From Spirochaetota bacterium (lineage in GTDB: Bacteria; Spirochaetota; Spirochaetia; Treponematales; UBA12059), in assembly GCA_029547205.1 (NCBI GenBank), contig JAKPPT010000072.1, positions 372,001 through 436,000 of the forward strand: a stretch of DNA of 64,000 nucleotides, written 5' to 3'. The notes beneath the pieces were generated by a model that had not been told where the DNA came from, did not search any database, and saw nothing but the letters and a program-made list of their open reading frames with translations. The translations under genes and the position numbers were made by a program. Positions 18,129 through 26,848 of the stretch are shown here, in pieces (within the stretch, counting starts at the first letter, position 1; each line of letters begins with the position of its first letter).

Positions 18129-18157
18129 AGTATAAACTCATATCAAAATCATGTCAA
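18129..18157 (-). promoter_or_regulatory. Consensus promoter of the mgtE leader transcript
   Basis: On the minus strand TTGACA (18152-18157), a 17-bp spacer and TATACT (18129-18134). Transcription should begin near 18121, giving about 48 bases before the leader ATG and about 240 bases before mgtE. The first bases carry a tandem CTGCTCA repeat. Confidence 0.75.
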
Positions 18158-18191
18158 GAAAATGATAAATAATTTTAACACAATTTTATGC

Positions 18192-18221
18192 TTGTAAAGC
18201 TGGTAGCTCATATGCTAGTAT
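18192..18221 (+). promoter_or_regulatory. Probable rpe promoter
   Basis: TTGTAA (18192-18197), an 18-bp spacer and TAGTAT (18216-18221). The -10 box ends 9 bases before the rpe ATG, and the intervening bases are A/T only with no ribosome site, so the mRNA is probably leaderless. Confidence 0.5.
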
Positions 18222-18230
18222 TATTTTATT

Positions 18231-18890
18231 ATGAAAGAATTGATTATTGCTCCTTCTATACTGTCAGCAGATTTTTCTGATATTGCTACAGCAATTAAAG
18301 ATATTGAAATAAGCGGATGTCCATGGATACATCTCGATGTAATGGATGGTCACTTTGTTCCGAACCTCACCTTTGGCAGCAAAATGATTGACGATATTCG
18401 GAAAAGAACCAAACTGTTTCTTGATGCACATCTTATGGTTTCAAATCCAGAACAGTATGTACAGGAATTTAAAGATGCAGGAGCAAATGCCTTTACTTTT
18501 CACTATGAAGCACACATTCATCATTGCAGGCTCATTGACCGCATCCATGCAGCAGGGATGCTCGCTGGTATATCGATAGTCCCATCTACGCCTGTTCATA
18601 TCCTCGATGAACTCTTACCGCTGCTCGATATTATTTTGCTTATGTCGGTTAATCCTGGTTTTGGCGGTCAGCAGTTTATTCCAGCTACACTTAAAAAAGT
18701 AAAAACATTATCAGATCTAAAAAAACAAAATGGCTATCGGTATAAAATTGCTATTGATGGCGGTATCAATGCAGATACTATTCGAGCAGCCTGGGAAGCG
18801 GGGATTGATGTTGCTGTTATGGGTAGTGCTTTTTTCAATACTCCAGATAAAGCAAGCTTCATTAAAACTATCTATAGCTCTATTTCTTAG
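18231..18890 (+). CDS. rpe: Ribulose-phosphate 3-epimerase
   Basis: Interconverts ribulose 5-phosphate and xylulose 5-phosphate in the pentose phosphate pathway. The 219-aa TIM barrel is full length. Visible motifs are IAPSILSADFSD at the N-terminus, LDVMDGHFVPNLTFG, DAHLMVSNPEQY, LMSVNPGFGGQQF and AIDGGINADTI, which carry the metal ligands and catalytic Asp residues. It diverges from the mgtE leader and lies upstream of a TPR-protein operon. The ATG lacks a Shine-Dalgarno sequence. Confidence 0.96.
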   Translation: MKELIIAPSILSADFSDIATAIKDIEISGCPWIHLDVMDGHFVPNLTFGSKMIDDIRKRTKLFLDAHLMVSNPEQYVQEFKDAGANAFTFHYEAHIHHCRLIDRIHAAGMLAGISIVPSTPVHILDELLPLLDIILLMSVNPGFGGQQFIPATLKKVKTLSDLKKQNGYRYKIAIDGGINADTIRAAWEAGIDVAVMGSAFFNTPDKASFIKTIYSSIS

Positions 18891-19000
18891 ATTTACTCAC
18901 TTCCCCTATACAGTTTCCATTAGATAGTATAAAAGACTCCAGAATGCATACAATAAAGCCGATTATAAAAATACATTCTTTCTCAAATAGGATTTGGATT

Positions 19001-19990
19001 ATGAAACGTTTATGGTGCCTAACCTTATTATTAGTAGTTTCAACAGTTCTCATCAGCGGACAAGCATTTGCACAGACAGGCAATGCGCAAATTTTGCAAT
19101 TGAAAAATGCGATAGAACTTTTCAGTACCGGTAGATTTTCTGAGGCTGCTCTCCTTTTAAGTGATATTTACCTTGCAGCACAGGCAGTCGATATAAAGTC
19201 TGATGCGCTATACTGGTTAGGACTTACACAGATGGCTCTTGAAAAATATGATGAGGCATTAAAATATTTTGAACTGTATCTTTCGAACTATCCAGGCATG
19301 TACCGAATTCCCGAAGTTATTTATCAAATGGGACGTTGTGCATATTTTAAAAAAGATTATGAAAAAGCTATTCAATACCTAACCATGTATCTTACCCGTT
19401 ATCCAGAAGGCGAGTTTGCAGGAAATAGCATTTTCTGGTATGCAGAAACACTCTTTGATGCAGGTAAATACAAGGAAGCAGAAGCACTCTATAATGTGGT
19501 CATAACCAAGTATCCTTCCAGCACAAAAGCAGAAGCATCAAAGTATAAGCTTATCATTATCGGACTAAAATATCGAGAAGAAGAGCTCCTTAAATTGCTC
19601 AGGTGGAGCCATGAAGAAGCATTAAAAACAATCGATGAATTTCAGCGTCGTGAAAAAATGTATGAACAGGCAATTGCGGCATACCAGCGCCAGCTTACAG
19701 GTCAATTACCACAAACTTCCTCAACTTCACAAAGTGAGTTATTAGCAACTATTACTAATCTTAACAAGCAAATTGAGGATTTAACAAAACAGCTTGCTCT
19801 TAAAGACAATGAGCTCAAAACATTACAGGCACGTGCGCAGGCTCAATCGACATCGGTTACAGGTCAACCTGCTGCAACATCAGCCACGTATACAAATCTT
19901 GCAAAACTACTTGCACTTAAAGAACAGGTGTTATTGCTCATGGAATTTTATTTACAAAAAATGATAGAACTGCAAGGAGCAAAAAAATGA
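19001..19990 (+). CDS. Periplasmic TPR protein (BamD/CpoB-like)
   Basis: A 329-aa exported protein with a signal peptide (MKRLWCLTLLLVVSTVLISG, then QAFAQ). Residues 35-200 hold TPR-like repeats: ALYWLGLTQMALEKYDEALK, MGRCAYFKKDYEKAIQYL and YAETLFDAGKYKEAEALYNV. Residues 245-300 form a predicted coiled coil (LATITNLNKQIEDLTKQLAL). The spacing of the repeats resembles CpoB/YbgF or BamD. ATG 19001 follows AGGA and lies directly before the signal sequence. Its stop overlaps the next start by 4 bases (ATGA), so it is coupled to the following gene. Function unproven. Confidence 0.82.
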   Translation: MKRLWCLTLLLVVSTVLISGQAFAQTGNAQILQLKNAIELFSTGRFSEAALLLSDIYLAAQAVDIKSDALYWLGLTQMALEKYDEALKYFELYLSNYPGMYRIPEVIYQMGRCAYFKKDYEKAIQYLTMYLTRYPEGEFAGNSIFWYAETLFDAGKYKEAEALYNVVITKYPSSTKAEASKYKLIIIGLKYREEELLKLLRWSHEEALKTIDEFQRREKMYEQAIAAYQRQLTGQLPQTSSTSQSELLATITNLNKQIEDLTKQLALKDNELKTLQARAQAQSTSVTGQPAATSATYTNLAKLLALKEQVLLLMEFYLQKMIELQGAKK

Positions 19991-21042
19991 AAAAAGCTTT
20001 ACTTTTTCTATTTTTATTAATAGTTCTTTTTTCAAGCTATGCTCTTGATATCAAATCGGGATCTATTATGCTCTCCTTAAATGAGCGTTCAGGGATTCTG
20101 AAGCTCTATCATATTTCAGATGATGAAAAAACAAAAACATCGCTACTCTATGAACAGGACACGAGAACATCGTATGTTTTAATTGCAAGCGGCAATAGAT
20201 TGCTTAAACTGAATGACAACTTTTCATCAAAAGTTGAACAGACTGAAAACAGCATTAAAATTACCTATACTTCTGATATTGCTATTGTAGTTCTTGATAT
20301 AACACCTGTTAGTTCAGGTGGCTTTTCTTTTTTATATACAGTATTTAATACCACAAAACAGGACACAAGTATAGGTTGTAGAATACTGCTTGATTCCTAT
20401 CTTGGTGAAAAAGCAAGCAGTCATTTTTCATCAAATCTCAATGCACAAATACAAACCGAAACGCTTTTTTCTCAACCTAACCTACCACTCTGGATAGAGA
20501 GCAGCAATGAGAAAAAAATAGGCTTCAGGATTTTTCTTCCTACAACTAAAAACCTTCAGCCTGATGCAGTGCTGTTAGCCAATTGGAAGCGGATCAACGA
20601 TGCCGTCTGGCAGCCAGAATTCCAGCAAAACAGAAATTTTACACTCGCTCCTTACTCAATCAATGATAGCGCCGTTGCACTTTTCTGGAATGCTCAAACG
20701 GTTAAGCCATCTGAGAAAAGAACGTTTTCGTTTACAATATCAACAATTCAGGTAACAGCAGTAGAAACACCATCTATTTCAGAACCACTTTCAAGTGTTT
20801 CTGTTTCCTCTCCCGTTACAGTGCCATCTGTTACTGCTACTCCGTCAACTCCTTCATCACAGCTACCACAACTCACACAGGAACAACTCATGGAACTCTT
20901 AAAAAAAGATTATCAAACTGCCTTGACGATTCTTCAAATGATTAATACTCTATTAGCAAATAGCCAGTCGATAACAGAAGCAGACATAGCTAAAATTCAG
21001 GCAATGATTGATGAATTAACTAAAAAGAAAGGACAATATTAG
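19987..21042 (+). CDS. Exported protein of unknown function
   Basis: A 351-aa protein with a signal peptide (MKKALLFLFLLIVLFSSYAL). Residues 20-250 look beta-rich. Residues 260-300 form a Ser/Pro/Val/Thr-rich linker (SSVSVSSPVTVPSVTATPST). The last 55 residues are helical (EQLMELLKKDYQTALTILQM). The linker then helix layout suggests a periplasmic protein with a tethered C-terminal interaction segment, perhaps binding the coiled coil of the upstream TPR protein; that is inference. AAGGAG lies upstream (TGCAAGGAGCAAAAAAATG). It overlaps the upstream gene by 4 bases. I do not recognise the family. Confidence 0.72.
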   Translation: MKKALLFLFLLIVLFSSYALDIKSGSIMLSLNERSGILKLYHISDDEKTKTSLLYEQDTRTSYVLIASGNRLLKLNDNFSSKVEQTENSIKITYTSDIAIVVLDITPVSSGGFSFLYTVFNTTKQDTSIGCRILLDSYLGEKASSHFSSNLNAQIQTETLFSQPNLPLWIESSNEKKIGFRIFLPTTKNLQPDAVLLANWKRINDAVWQPEFQQNRNFTLAPYSINDSAVALFWNAQTVKPSEKRTFSFTISTIQVTAVETPSISEPLSSVSVSSPVTVPSVTATPSTPSSQLPQLTQEQLMELLKKDYQTALTILQMINTLLANSQSITEADIAKIQAMIDELTKKKGQY

Positions 21043-21045
21043 ACC

Positions 21046-22116
21046 GTGAATGCTGATATACTTGCTGATGCTGAGCGGCTTTTTAAGAACCATAAATGGC
21101 ACACTGTAATAGAAATTCTTGAACCAGTCACAGAAGTATATCATGAAAATAAGCGTTTTCAATATATTTTGGGCATTTCTTATCTATACTGCGGTGATAT
21201 TGGTAGTGCATACAGTGCACTCCGCAGGGCCCAATCTTTAGATTTTCGCGATAAAGATGTACTTTTAGCACTCGCTGCTGTGTATATAAAACGAGACAAC
21301 ACGGAAAAAGCAATTCAGCTCTATATAGACATTCTTGATCGCTATCCTAATTGTAAAATGGCAACAAGAAGTATGGAACGTTTACGTTCGATGATTAAGA
21401 GCAATAAAAATTTTTCCAGTGATCCAAAAATAATTTTTAAATTCCTGCCAATAAAAAAAAGAATACTCCCTCGTATTGGGACTGGTTTACTTATAGCTTT
21501 TATTGTGTTTTCTACAGTTTTCTTCTTTTACAATAAATTTAAAAAACCAAACACACGACCTGATATTGATGTAATCAATCTTACTGCAGAAGATCTTGAG
21601 CAGGCAACGACTGGTTCTACTCAGGCACTTTATATTTTAACCGAGCATGAAATTAAAACATCTTTTGAAAAAGCCAAACAATTATTTGCAAACTATCGTG
21701 ATGATAGAGCTATCCTTGAATTAAATAAAATATTACTTTCCAATGCATCGCCTGGTATTAAAGAAAAATGTGCGTTGCTAAAAAAACTTGCTCAACCTCC
21801 TTCGTTTTTAACAGTAAAAGACAGATTCACTTATAAAGAAATAATTAAAGAACCTCTGCTTTATGATAGCGTCTCAGTAATATGGAAAGGTGCAATAGCA
21901 AACGTACAGACCGGGAATGGTAAATGTTTTTTTAAACTACTCATTGGCTACCATGATGCTAAAATACTTGAAGGTATTATAGAAGTGCTTGTACCCTTCG
22001 AAACATTGCTTGTAGATGGCAATGGAGTTGAAGTTCTTGGTAAGATTAGATTTTCTTCACTTTCCGATCCTTCGACAATGTTTCTTGAAGCTGTTTCATT
22101 ACATATTCTACCATAA
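21046..22116 (+). CDS. Membrane-anchored TPR protein, unknown
   Basis: A 356-aa protein starting at GTG 21046, three bases after the previous stop. Residues 1-115 are cytoplasmic TPR-like repeats (YILGISYLYCGDIGSAYSAL, LLALAAVYIKRDNTEKAIQL). Residues 145-165 form one membrane helix (GTGLLIAFIVFSTVFFFYN). The remaining 190 residues lie outside, with another helical hairpin (ILELNKILLSNASPG) and a beta-rich end (VLGKIRFSSLSDPSTMF). It could bridge cytoplasm and periplasm for the two exported proteins encoded before it. The family is not recognised. The GTG has AGGA-like sequence only at a distance; reinitiation after the previous gene is likely. Confidence 0.72.
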   Translation: MNADILADAERLFKNHKWHTVIEILEPVTEVYHENKRFQYILGISYLYCGDIGSAYSALRRAQSLDFRDKDVLLALAAVYIKRDNTEKAIQLYIDILDRYPNCKMATRSMERLRSMIKSNKNFSSDPKIIFKFLPIKKRILPRIGTGLLIAFIVFSTVFFFYNKFKKPNTRPDIDVINLTAEDLEQATTGSTQALYILTEHEIKTSFEKAKQLFANYRDDRAILELNKILLSNASPGIKEKCALLKKLAQPPSFLTVKDRFTYKEIIKEPLLYDSVSVIWKGAIANVQTGNGKCFFKLLIGYHDAKILEGIIEVLVPFETLLVDGNGVEVLGKIRFSSLSDPSTMFLEAVSLHILP

Positions 22117-22200
22117 ATTTTAATTTTTAAATAATACTTTCACTATTAAAACAACTAAACTAAATGCAATAATGATATTGCTATACGTGTGTATATGAAA

Positions 22201-22226
22201 GCGAGGGTTGCTCAGGCAGCCCTCGC
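22201..22226. terminator. Bidirectional hairpin between convergent genes
   Basis: GCGAGGGTTGC pairs with GCAGCCCTCGC across TCAG (11 bp, one G-U pair). It separates the plus-strand TPR operon from minus-strand ppdK. U-tracts are short on both sides, so termination may be partial. Confidence 0.65.
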
Positions 22227-22251
22227 TTATTATGCATATGTCTCTTTATGC

Positions 22252-24912
22252 TTATTTTTTAGAGTTTCTAATTACAGCCTGTGCTCCAGCTAAGCGAGCG
22301 ACAGGAACACGGAATGGAGAACAGGAAACGTAATTGAGTCCGATTCTGAAACAGAAATCGATGGTTGCAGGATCACCACCCTGTTCACCGCAGATACCAA
22401 GTTTAAGGTCTTTTTTGGTTTTTCTTCCGTTCTCTGCAGCATGTCGCATGAGGAAGCCCACACCTTCTTCATCAATTGATTCGGTTGGGTTAAATGGCAA
22501 AATCTCCTGTTTGAGATATGCAGGAAGGAATGAGCCTGCATCATCACGGCTAAATGCATAGGTCATCTGGGTAAGGTCATTGGTTCCAAAGCTAAAGAAA
22601 TCTGCGTGTTCTGCAACTTTATCAGCGAGAATTGCTGCTCGGGGTACTTCAATCATGGTACCAATTGTAACCTTTATGTCTTTTGCTTCTGCTTTTGCAA
22701 GGTACTTATCAACAATAGCCTGTGTTGATGCGCGGAGGATAGCCAATTCCTTTGGATCACAGACTATCGGGATCATAATTTCAGGTTTAACAGGTATTTT
22801 TTTCTTTGCACATTCAACAGCAGCCTGCATAATTGCTTCTACCTGAGTTTCATAGATTTCCGGGTAAGTAATTGCAAGGCGGCACCCTCTATGTCCGAGC
22901 ATTGGGTTAAACTCATGCAGACGATCAAGCTTGGGCTGGAGATCTTTGGGTTTAATACCAATGAGTTTTGCAAGCTCTTCAATCTCCTGTTTTGTTTTGG
23001 GGACGAATTCATGGAGAGGCGGGTCAAGCAAACGAATAGTCACAGGATAGCCATTCATTGCTTTGAAGATTCCAACAAAATCTTTTTTCTGCAGTGGCAG
23101 AATCTTGCTCAGTGCTGCTTTTCGTTGTTCCACTGTATCCGCAGCAATCATTGCACGGAAATGAATGAGTTTTTCCTTATCAAAGAACATATGTTCGGTG
23201 CGGCACAGACCGATACCGCGTGCTCCAAATTCAAACGTGCGTTTTGCATCTTCTGGAGTATCTGCATTGGTTCGCACATCAAACCCTTTGAGATTATTTC
23301 TAACAGAAGCATCACGTATCTCATCACACCAGGAAAGGAAAATATCCATTTCTTTTGTAAATTTTGCGTCTACAAGCGGGAGGGCACCTGCATAAACGTT
23401 ACCAGTAGTACCATCGATTGTAATCCAGTCTCCCTCTTTGAGCTTTGTTTCTTTAATTGTTATTATTTTATTACCAACTAAAACTTCAGTTGCACCTGAT
23501 ACGCAGGGAGTTCCCATACCACGTGCTACTACTGCTGCATGACTTGTCATACCGCCAGTACTCGTTAGAATACCTTCTGAAACAACCATTCCACCAATAT
23601 CTTCGGGGCTGGTATCTTTTCTGACGAGTACTACTTTCTTTCCTTCTTTTACCCACTTTTCTGCATCCTGAGCGGTAAATACGATTTGTCCGCATGCTGC
23701 ACCAGGAGAAGCATTCAAACCTTTTGTGAGTACTTTTGCAGTTTTTATTGCCTTTGGATCGATCATTGGATGCAGAAGCTGATCGATATGCTCTGCCGTC
23801 ACGCGCATGATAGCTTCTTCTTTGCTAATGAGTTTTTCATTAACCATATCCACTGCTATTTTTACAGCTGCCTGACCGGTTCGTTTGCCATTACGAGTCT
23901 GGAGAATATAGAGAACACCCTGCTGAACAGTAAATTCCATATCCTGCATGTCGCGGAATGATTTTTCAAGGTGATTCTTTATTTTTACGAGTTGGTCATA
24001 TACTGCTTTGTTTTTCTTTGCAAGTGCGCTAATTTTTTCTGGTGTGCGGATACCTGCAACAACATCTTCACCCTGAGCGTTCATGAGGAACTCGCCATAA
24101 AATTCATTTGCACCTGATGAAGGATCGCGGCTAAAACAAACACCAGTTCCTGAATCATCTCCCCAGTTGCCAAATACCATTGACTGAACAGTCACTGCTG
24201 TTCCTTTAAGGTTCTTAATGTTATTGAGTTCACGGTATTTAATTGCACGTTCGTTCATCCATGATCCAAAAACAGCACCAATAGCGCCCCAGAGCTGATC
24301 TTTTGGATTCTGCGGGAAATCTTTTTTAGTATGTTTTTTTACAATTCCCTTATAGAGTTCAATAACTTTTTTAAGGTCATCAGCAGTTAATTCCGTATCA
24401 AGTGTAACCTTTTTAGATTTTTTAACCTGAGCTAGTGCATGCTCAAACTCATCATGGGGAACACCGAGCACAACATCGCCATACATCTGGATAAAACGGC
24501 GGTATGAGTCATATGCAAAGCGTGGATTGTTGGTCTTTTTGGCAAGACCTTCTACAGCCTTATCATTGAGACCGAGATTGAGAATTGTGTCCATCATACC
24601 AGGCATTGATACTGCTGCTCCTGAACGAACCGATACAAGGAGCGGATCTTCTGGATCACCAAGTCTTTTTTTCATTAAATCTTCAAGCCGCTTGAGTTGC
24701 TCATCTACTTCTTTTTCGAGTGATGCAGGATATTTGCGTTTGTTTTTATAAAACTCTTCACAAACATCTGTTGAAATTGTAAAGCCAGGAGGAACAGGTA
24801 TACCCATGTTGGTCATTGCTGCAAGATTTGCACCTTTACCTCCAAGGGTAGCTTTCATAGTCTCGTCACCCTCGGCCTTCCCATTTCCAAAAAAATAAAC
24901 ATACTTTGCCAT
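22252..24912 (-). CDS. ppdK: Pyruvate, phosphate dikinase
   Basis: Interconverts PEP, AMP and PPi with pyruvate, ATP and phosphate. In anaerobes it often works in glycolysis to save energy using PPi. The 886-aa protein has all parts. The N-terminal ATP-grasp region shows GGKGANLAAMTNMGIPVPPG and VSVRSGAAVSMPGMMDT. The swivelling phosphohistidine domain has GGMTSHAAVVARGMGTPC near residue 455. The C-terminal PEP barrel shows GLCRTEHMFF, GHRGCRLAI and SFGTNDLTQMTYAFSRDD. ACGGAGG precedes the ATG. A strong promoter lies 70 bp upstream. Confidence 0.97.
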   Translation of the reverse strand: MAKYVYFFGNGKAEGDETMKATLGGKGANLAAMTNMGIPVPPGFTISTDVCEEFYKNKRKYPASLEKEVDEQLKRLEDLMKKRLGDPEDPLLVSVRSGAAVSMPGMMDTILNLGLNDKAVEGLAKKTNNPRFAYDSYRRFIQMYGDVVLGVPHDEFEHALAQVKKSKKVTLDTELTADDLKKVIELYKGIVKKHTKKDFPQNPKDQLWGAIGAVFGSWMNERAIKYRELNNIKNLKGTAVTVQSMVFGNWGDDSGTGVCFSRDPSSGANEFYGEFLMNAQGEDVVAGIRTPEKISALAKKNKAVYDQLVKIKNHLEKSFRDMQDMEFTVQQGVLYILQTRNGKRTGQAAVKIAVDMVNEKLISKEEAIMRVTAEHIDQLLHPMIDPKAIKTAKVLTKGLNASPGAACGQIVFTAQDAEKWVKEGKKVVLVRKDTSPEDIGGMVVSEGILTSTGGMTSHAAVVARGMGTPCVSGATEVLVGNKIITIKETKLKEGDWITIDGTTGNVYAGALPLVDAKFTKEMDIFLSWCDEIRDASVRNNLKGFDVRTNADTPEDAKRTFEFGARGIGLCRTEHMFFDKEKLIHFRAMIAADTVEQRKAALSKILPLQKKDFVGIFKAMNGYPVTIRLLDPPLHEFVPKTKQEIEELAKLIGIKPKDLQPKLDRLHEFNPMLGHRGCRLAITYPEIYETQVEAIMQAAVECAKKKIPVKPEIMIPIVCDPKELAILRASTQAIVDKYLAKAEAKDIKVTIGTMIEVPRAAILADKVAEHADFFSFGTNDLTQMTYAFSRDDAGSFLPAYLKQEILPFNPTESIDEEGVGFLMRHAAENGRKTKKDLKLGICGEQGGDPATIDFCFRIGLNYVSCSPFRVPVARLAGAQAVIRNSKK

Positions 24913-24979
24913 TGAAATACATCCTCCGTGGGAAAATTATAGAAAAAAGCTTTCTTTCTTTCAAGAAAGGAATTAACTC

Positions 24980-25007
24980 ATTATATCATTATTGTATTTT
25001 ATATCAA
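24980..25007 (-). promoter_or_regulatory. ppdK promoter
   Basis: On the minus strand TTGATA (25002-25007), a 16-bp spacer and a perfect TATAAT (24980-24985). The leader to the ppdK ATG is about 60 bases and contains a small inverted repeat of CTTTCTT. Confidence 0.65.
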
Positions 25008-25095
25008 GTACATGAGCAGCAAGTGCGTGAGCACTGAAGGAAAATGGCCGCCGAAACTGAATGGATACTGTCGATGTACTATTCTGAGTAAGAGC

Positions 25096-25323
25096 TTACA
25101 GTGTCATTTTGTTTAATGCATCACGTAGTTTTACGAGTTCTTCCTGGGTGAGTGTGATGCCCTTCCCCATGCGTTTATGCTCAGGGTCCCACGGGCGGAT
25201 ATCATATTTTGCTTCCCTGTCGTTCCATTTAACCTTATTGAGTTCGGTTGTCCAACCGGATTTTGTCTCACTGAGCACTGCAAAATGTTCAACAATTTCA
25301 AATTTTATAGCATCTGCTTCCAT
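25096..25323 (-). CDS. PC4/YdbC-like single-stranded DNA-binding protein
   Basis: A 75-aa protein resembling the bacterial YdbC family, which has the fold of eukaryotic transcription coactivator PC4 and binds single-stranded DNA. The family pattern is visible: IKFEIVEHFAVLSETKSGWT, LNKVKWNDREAKYDIRPWD and KMGKGITLTQEEL-like (here RMGKGITLTQEEL) at the end. ATG 25323 follows GGAGG by 9 bases; an upstream in-frame start at 25344 would overrun this site. It lies alone between ppdK and asnS. Its cellular role is not known. Confidence 0.82.
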   Translation of the reverse strand: MEADAIKFEIVEHFAVLSETKSGWTTELNKVKWNDREAKYDIRPWDPEHKRMGKGITLTQEELVKLRDALNKMTL

Positions 25324-25459
25324 TGGTACTATCCTCCGTAACATTCATCGCATATGTGCATTATACCATGGTTCATGTATTATTGCATGCAAAACTTTAT
25401 CTTGATGATTATAAACAAAGAATGCTATGCTCAAACAAACAGTGAGAGGAGTACCGATT

Positions 25460-26833
25460 ATGGAAGATATTGTAGAAATCTTAAAACAAAAAACAGTTGG
25501 AAAAACACTAACTGTATGCGGCTGGGTTCGTACTAAACGAGAAACAAAAAATGCAATTTTTATAGAGCTCAATGATGGCACATGCATGAGCAACCTGCAA
25601 TGTGTGTTTAATACCAGTGATGCAGCTCAGCTTGAAGCAGCACTAACAGGTGCAGCAGTGGAAATAACCGGAACACTGGTTGAATCACCAGCACAGGGAC
25701 AGCCTGTAGAATTGCATGCTACATCCTGCAAAGTGCTGGGTCCAGCACCAGCTGATTCCTATCCATTACAGAAAAAAGCTCATTCGCTCGAATTTCTGCG
25801 TAGCATAGCCCATCTTCGGGCACGGACAAACACCTTTGGTGCAGTAGCTCGTGTACGCAATGCAATGGCTTACGCAGTACATACTTTTTTTCAGGATAGA
25901 GGCTTTAAGTACATTCATACACCCATCATCACTGCAAGCGATTGCGAAGGCGCTGGAGAAATGTTTCAGGTAACAACGCTTGATCTTGATAGAATCGCAA
26001 AATCCGGCCAGCCAGTTGATTACAGCAAAGATTTTTTTGGAAAGCCGGCATACCTTACGGTATCAGGCCAGCTTAACGTTGAGACATACTGCCTTGCATT
26101 AAAAAAAGTGTATACATTTGGGCCGACGTTCCGTGCAGAAAATTCCAATACAACTCGTCACCTTGCTGAATTCTGGATGATTGAGCCTGAAATAGCATTT
26201 GCAACACTCAAAGATGACATGGAGCTTGCAGAAGATTTTATCAAGTATCTCTTGCGATGGGCACTCGAAGAATGTGCAGAAGATTTGGCATTTTTTGACA
26301 AACGCATTCAACCTGGTCTCATTGATATGTTAACATCAGTTTATAATTCAAAATTTGCACACATCTCCTATACCGATGCTGTTAAAGAACTTGAAAAAAA
26401 TAAAGATGGCTTTGAGTTTAAACCTTACTGGGGCTGCGACCTTCAGACCGAACATGAACGGTATTTGACGGAAAAGGTTATCAATGGACCTGTAATTGTT
26501 ACCGATTATCCAAAAGAACTCAAAGCATTTTATATGAAACTAAATGATGACAACAAAACCGTAAGCGCTATGGATGTCCTCGTACCTCGTATTGGAGAAA
26601 TTATTGGTGGTTCAGAACGAGAATACCGCTACGATGTGCTGCTTGGAAGAATCCGTGAGCTAGGTCTTGATGAACAAGCTTACAGCTGGTATCTCGATCT
26701 CCGCAGGTTTGGTTCTGCTCCGCATGCTGGTTTTGGTCTTGGCTTTGAACGGCTCATGCGGTATGTTACGGGCATGGAAAACATTCGTGATGTAATTCCA
26801 TTCCCTCGCGCAGTCAAGCAGGCGGATTTTTAA
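25460..26833 (+). CDS. asnS: Asparagine-tRNA ligase
   Basis: Charges tRNA-Asn with asparagine. The 457-aa class IIb synthetase has an N-terminal OB-fold anticodon-binding domain (LTVCGWVRTKRETKNAIF) and a catalytic core with motif 2 (FRAENSNTTRHLAEFWMIEP) and motif 3 (GFGLGFERLMRYVTG). SGQLNVETYCLALKKVYTFG separates AsnRS from AspRS. ATG 25460 follows GAGAGGAG; the longer frame from 25427 lacks a site. Its presence suggests direct Asn charging rather than only the amidation route. Confidence 0.96.
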   Translation: MEDIVEILKQKTVGKTLTVCGWVRTKRETKNAIFIELNDGTCMSNLQCVFNTSDAAQLEAALTGAAVEITGTLVESPAQGQPVELHATSCKVLGPAPADSYPLQKKAHSLEFLRSIAHLRARTNTFGAVARVRNAMAYAVHTFFQDRGFKYIHTPIITASDCEGAGEMFQVTTLDLDRIAKSGQPVDYSKDFFGKPAYLTVSGQLNVETYCLALKKVYTFGPTFRAENSNTTRHLAEFWMIEPEIAFATLKDDMELAEDFIKYLLRWALEECAEDLAFFDKRIQPGLIDMLTSVYNSKFAHISYTDAVKELEKNKDGFEFKPYWGCDLQTEHERYLTEKVINGPVIVTDYPKELKAFYMKLNDDNKTVSAMDVLVPRIGEIIGGSEREYRYDVLLGRIRELGLDEQAYSWYLDLRRFGSAPHAGFGLGFERLMRYVTGMENIRDVIPFPRAVKQADF

Positions 26834-26848
26834 TTACTATTTCTCAAC

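Noticed and set aside
17883-18230. M-box (ykoK) riboswitch upstream of mgtE
   Set aside because: No match to the conserved M-box sequences or its aptamer helices could be found; the leader ORF and short alternative helices explain the region better.
22891-23481. Long frame (196 codons) on the plus strand inside ppdK
   Set aside because: Antisense to a full-length, highly conserved enzyme; no ribosome site, no recognisable protein, and many Cys, Phe and His residues typical of a shadow frame.
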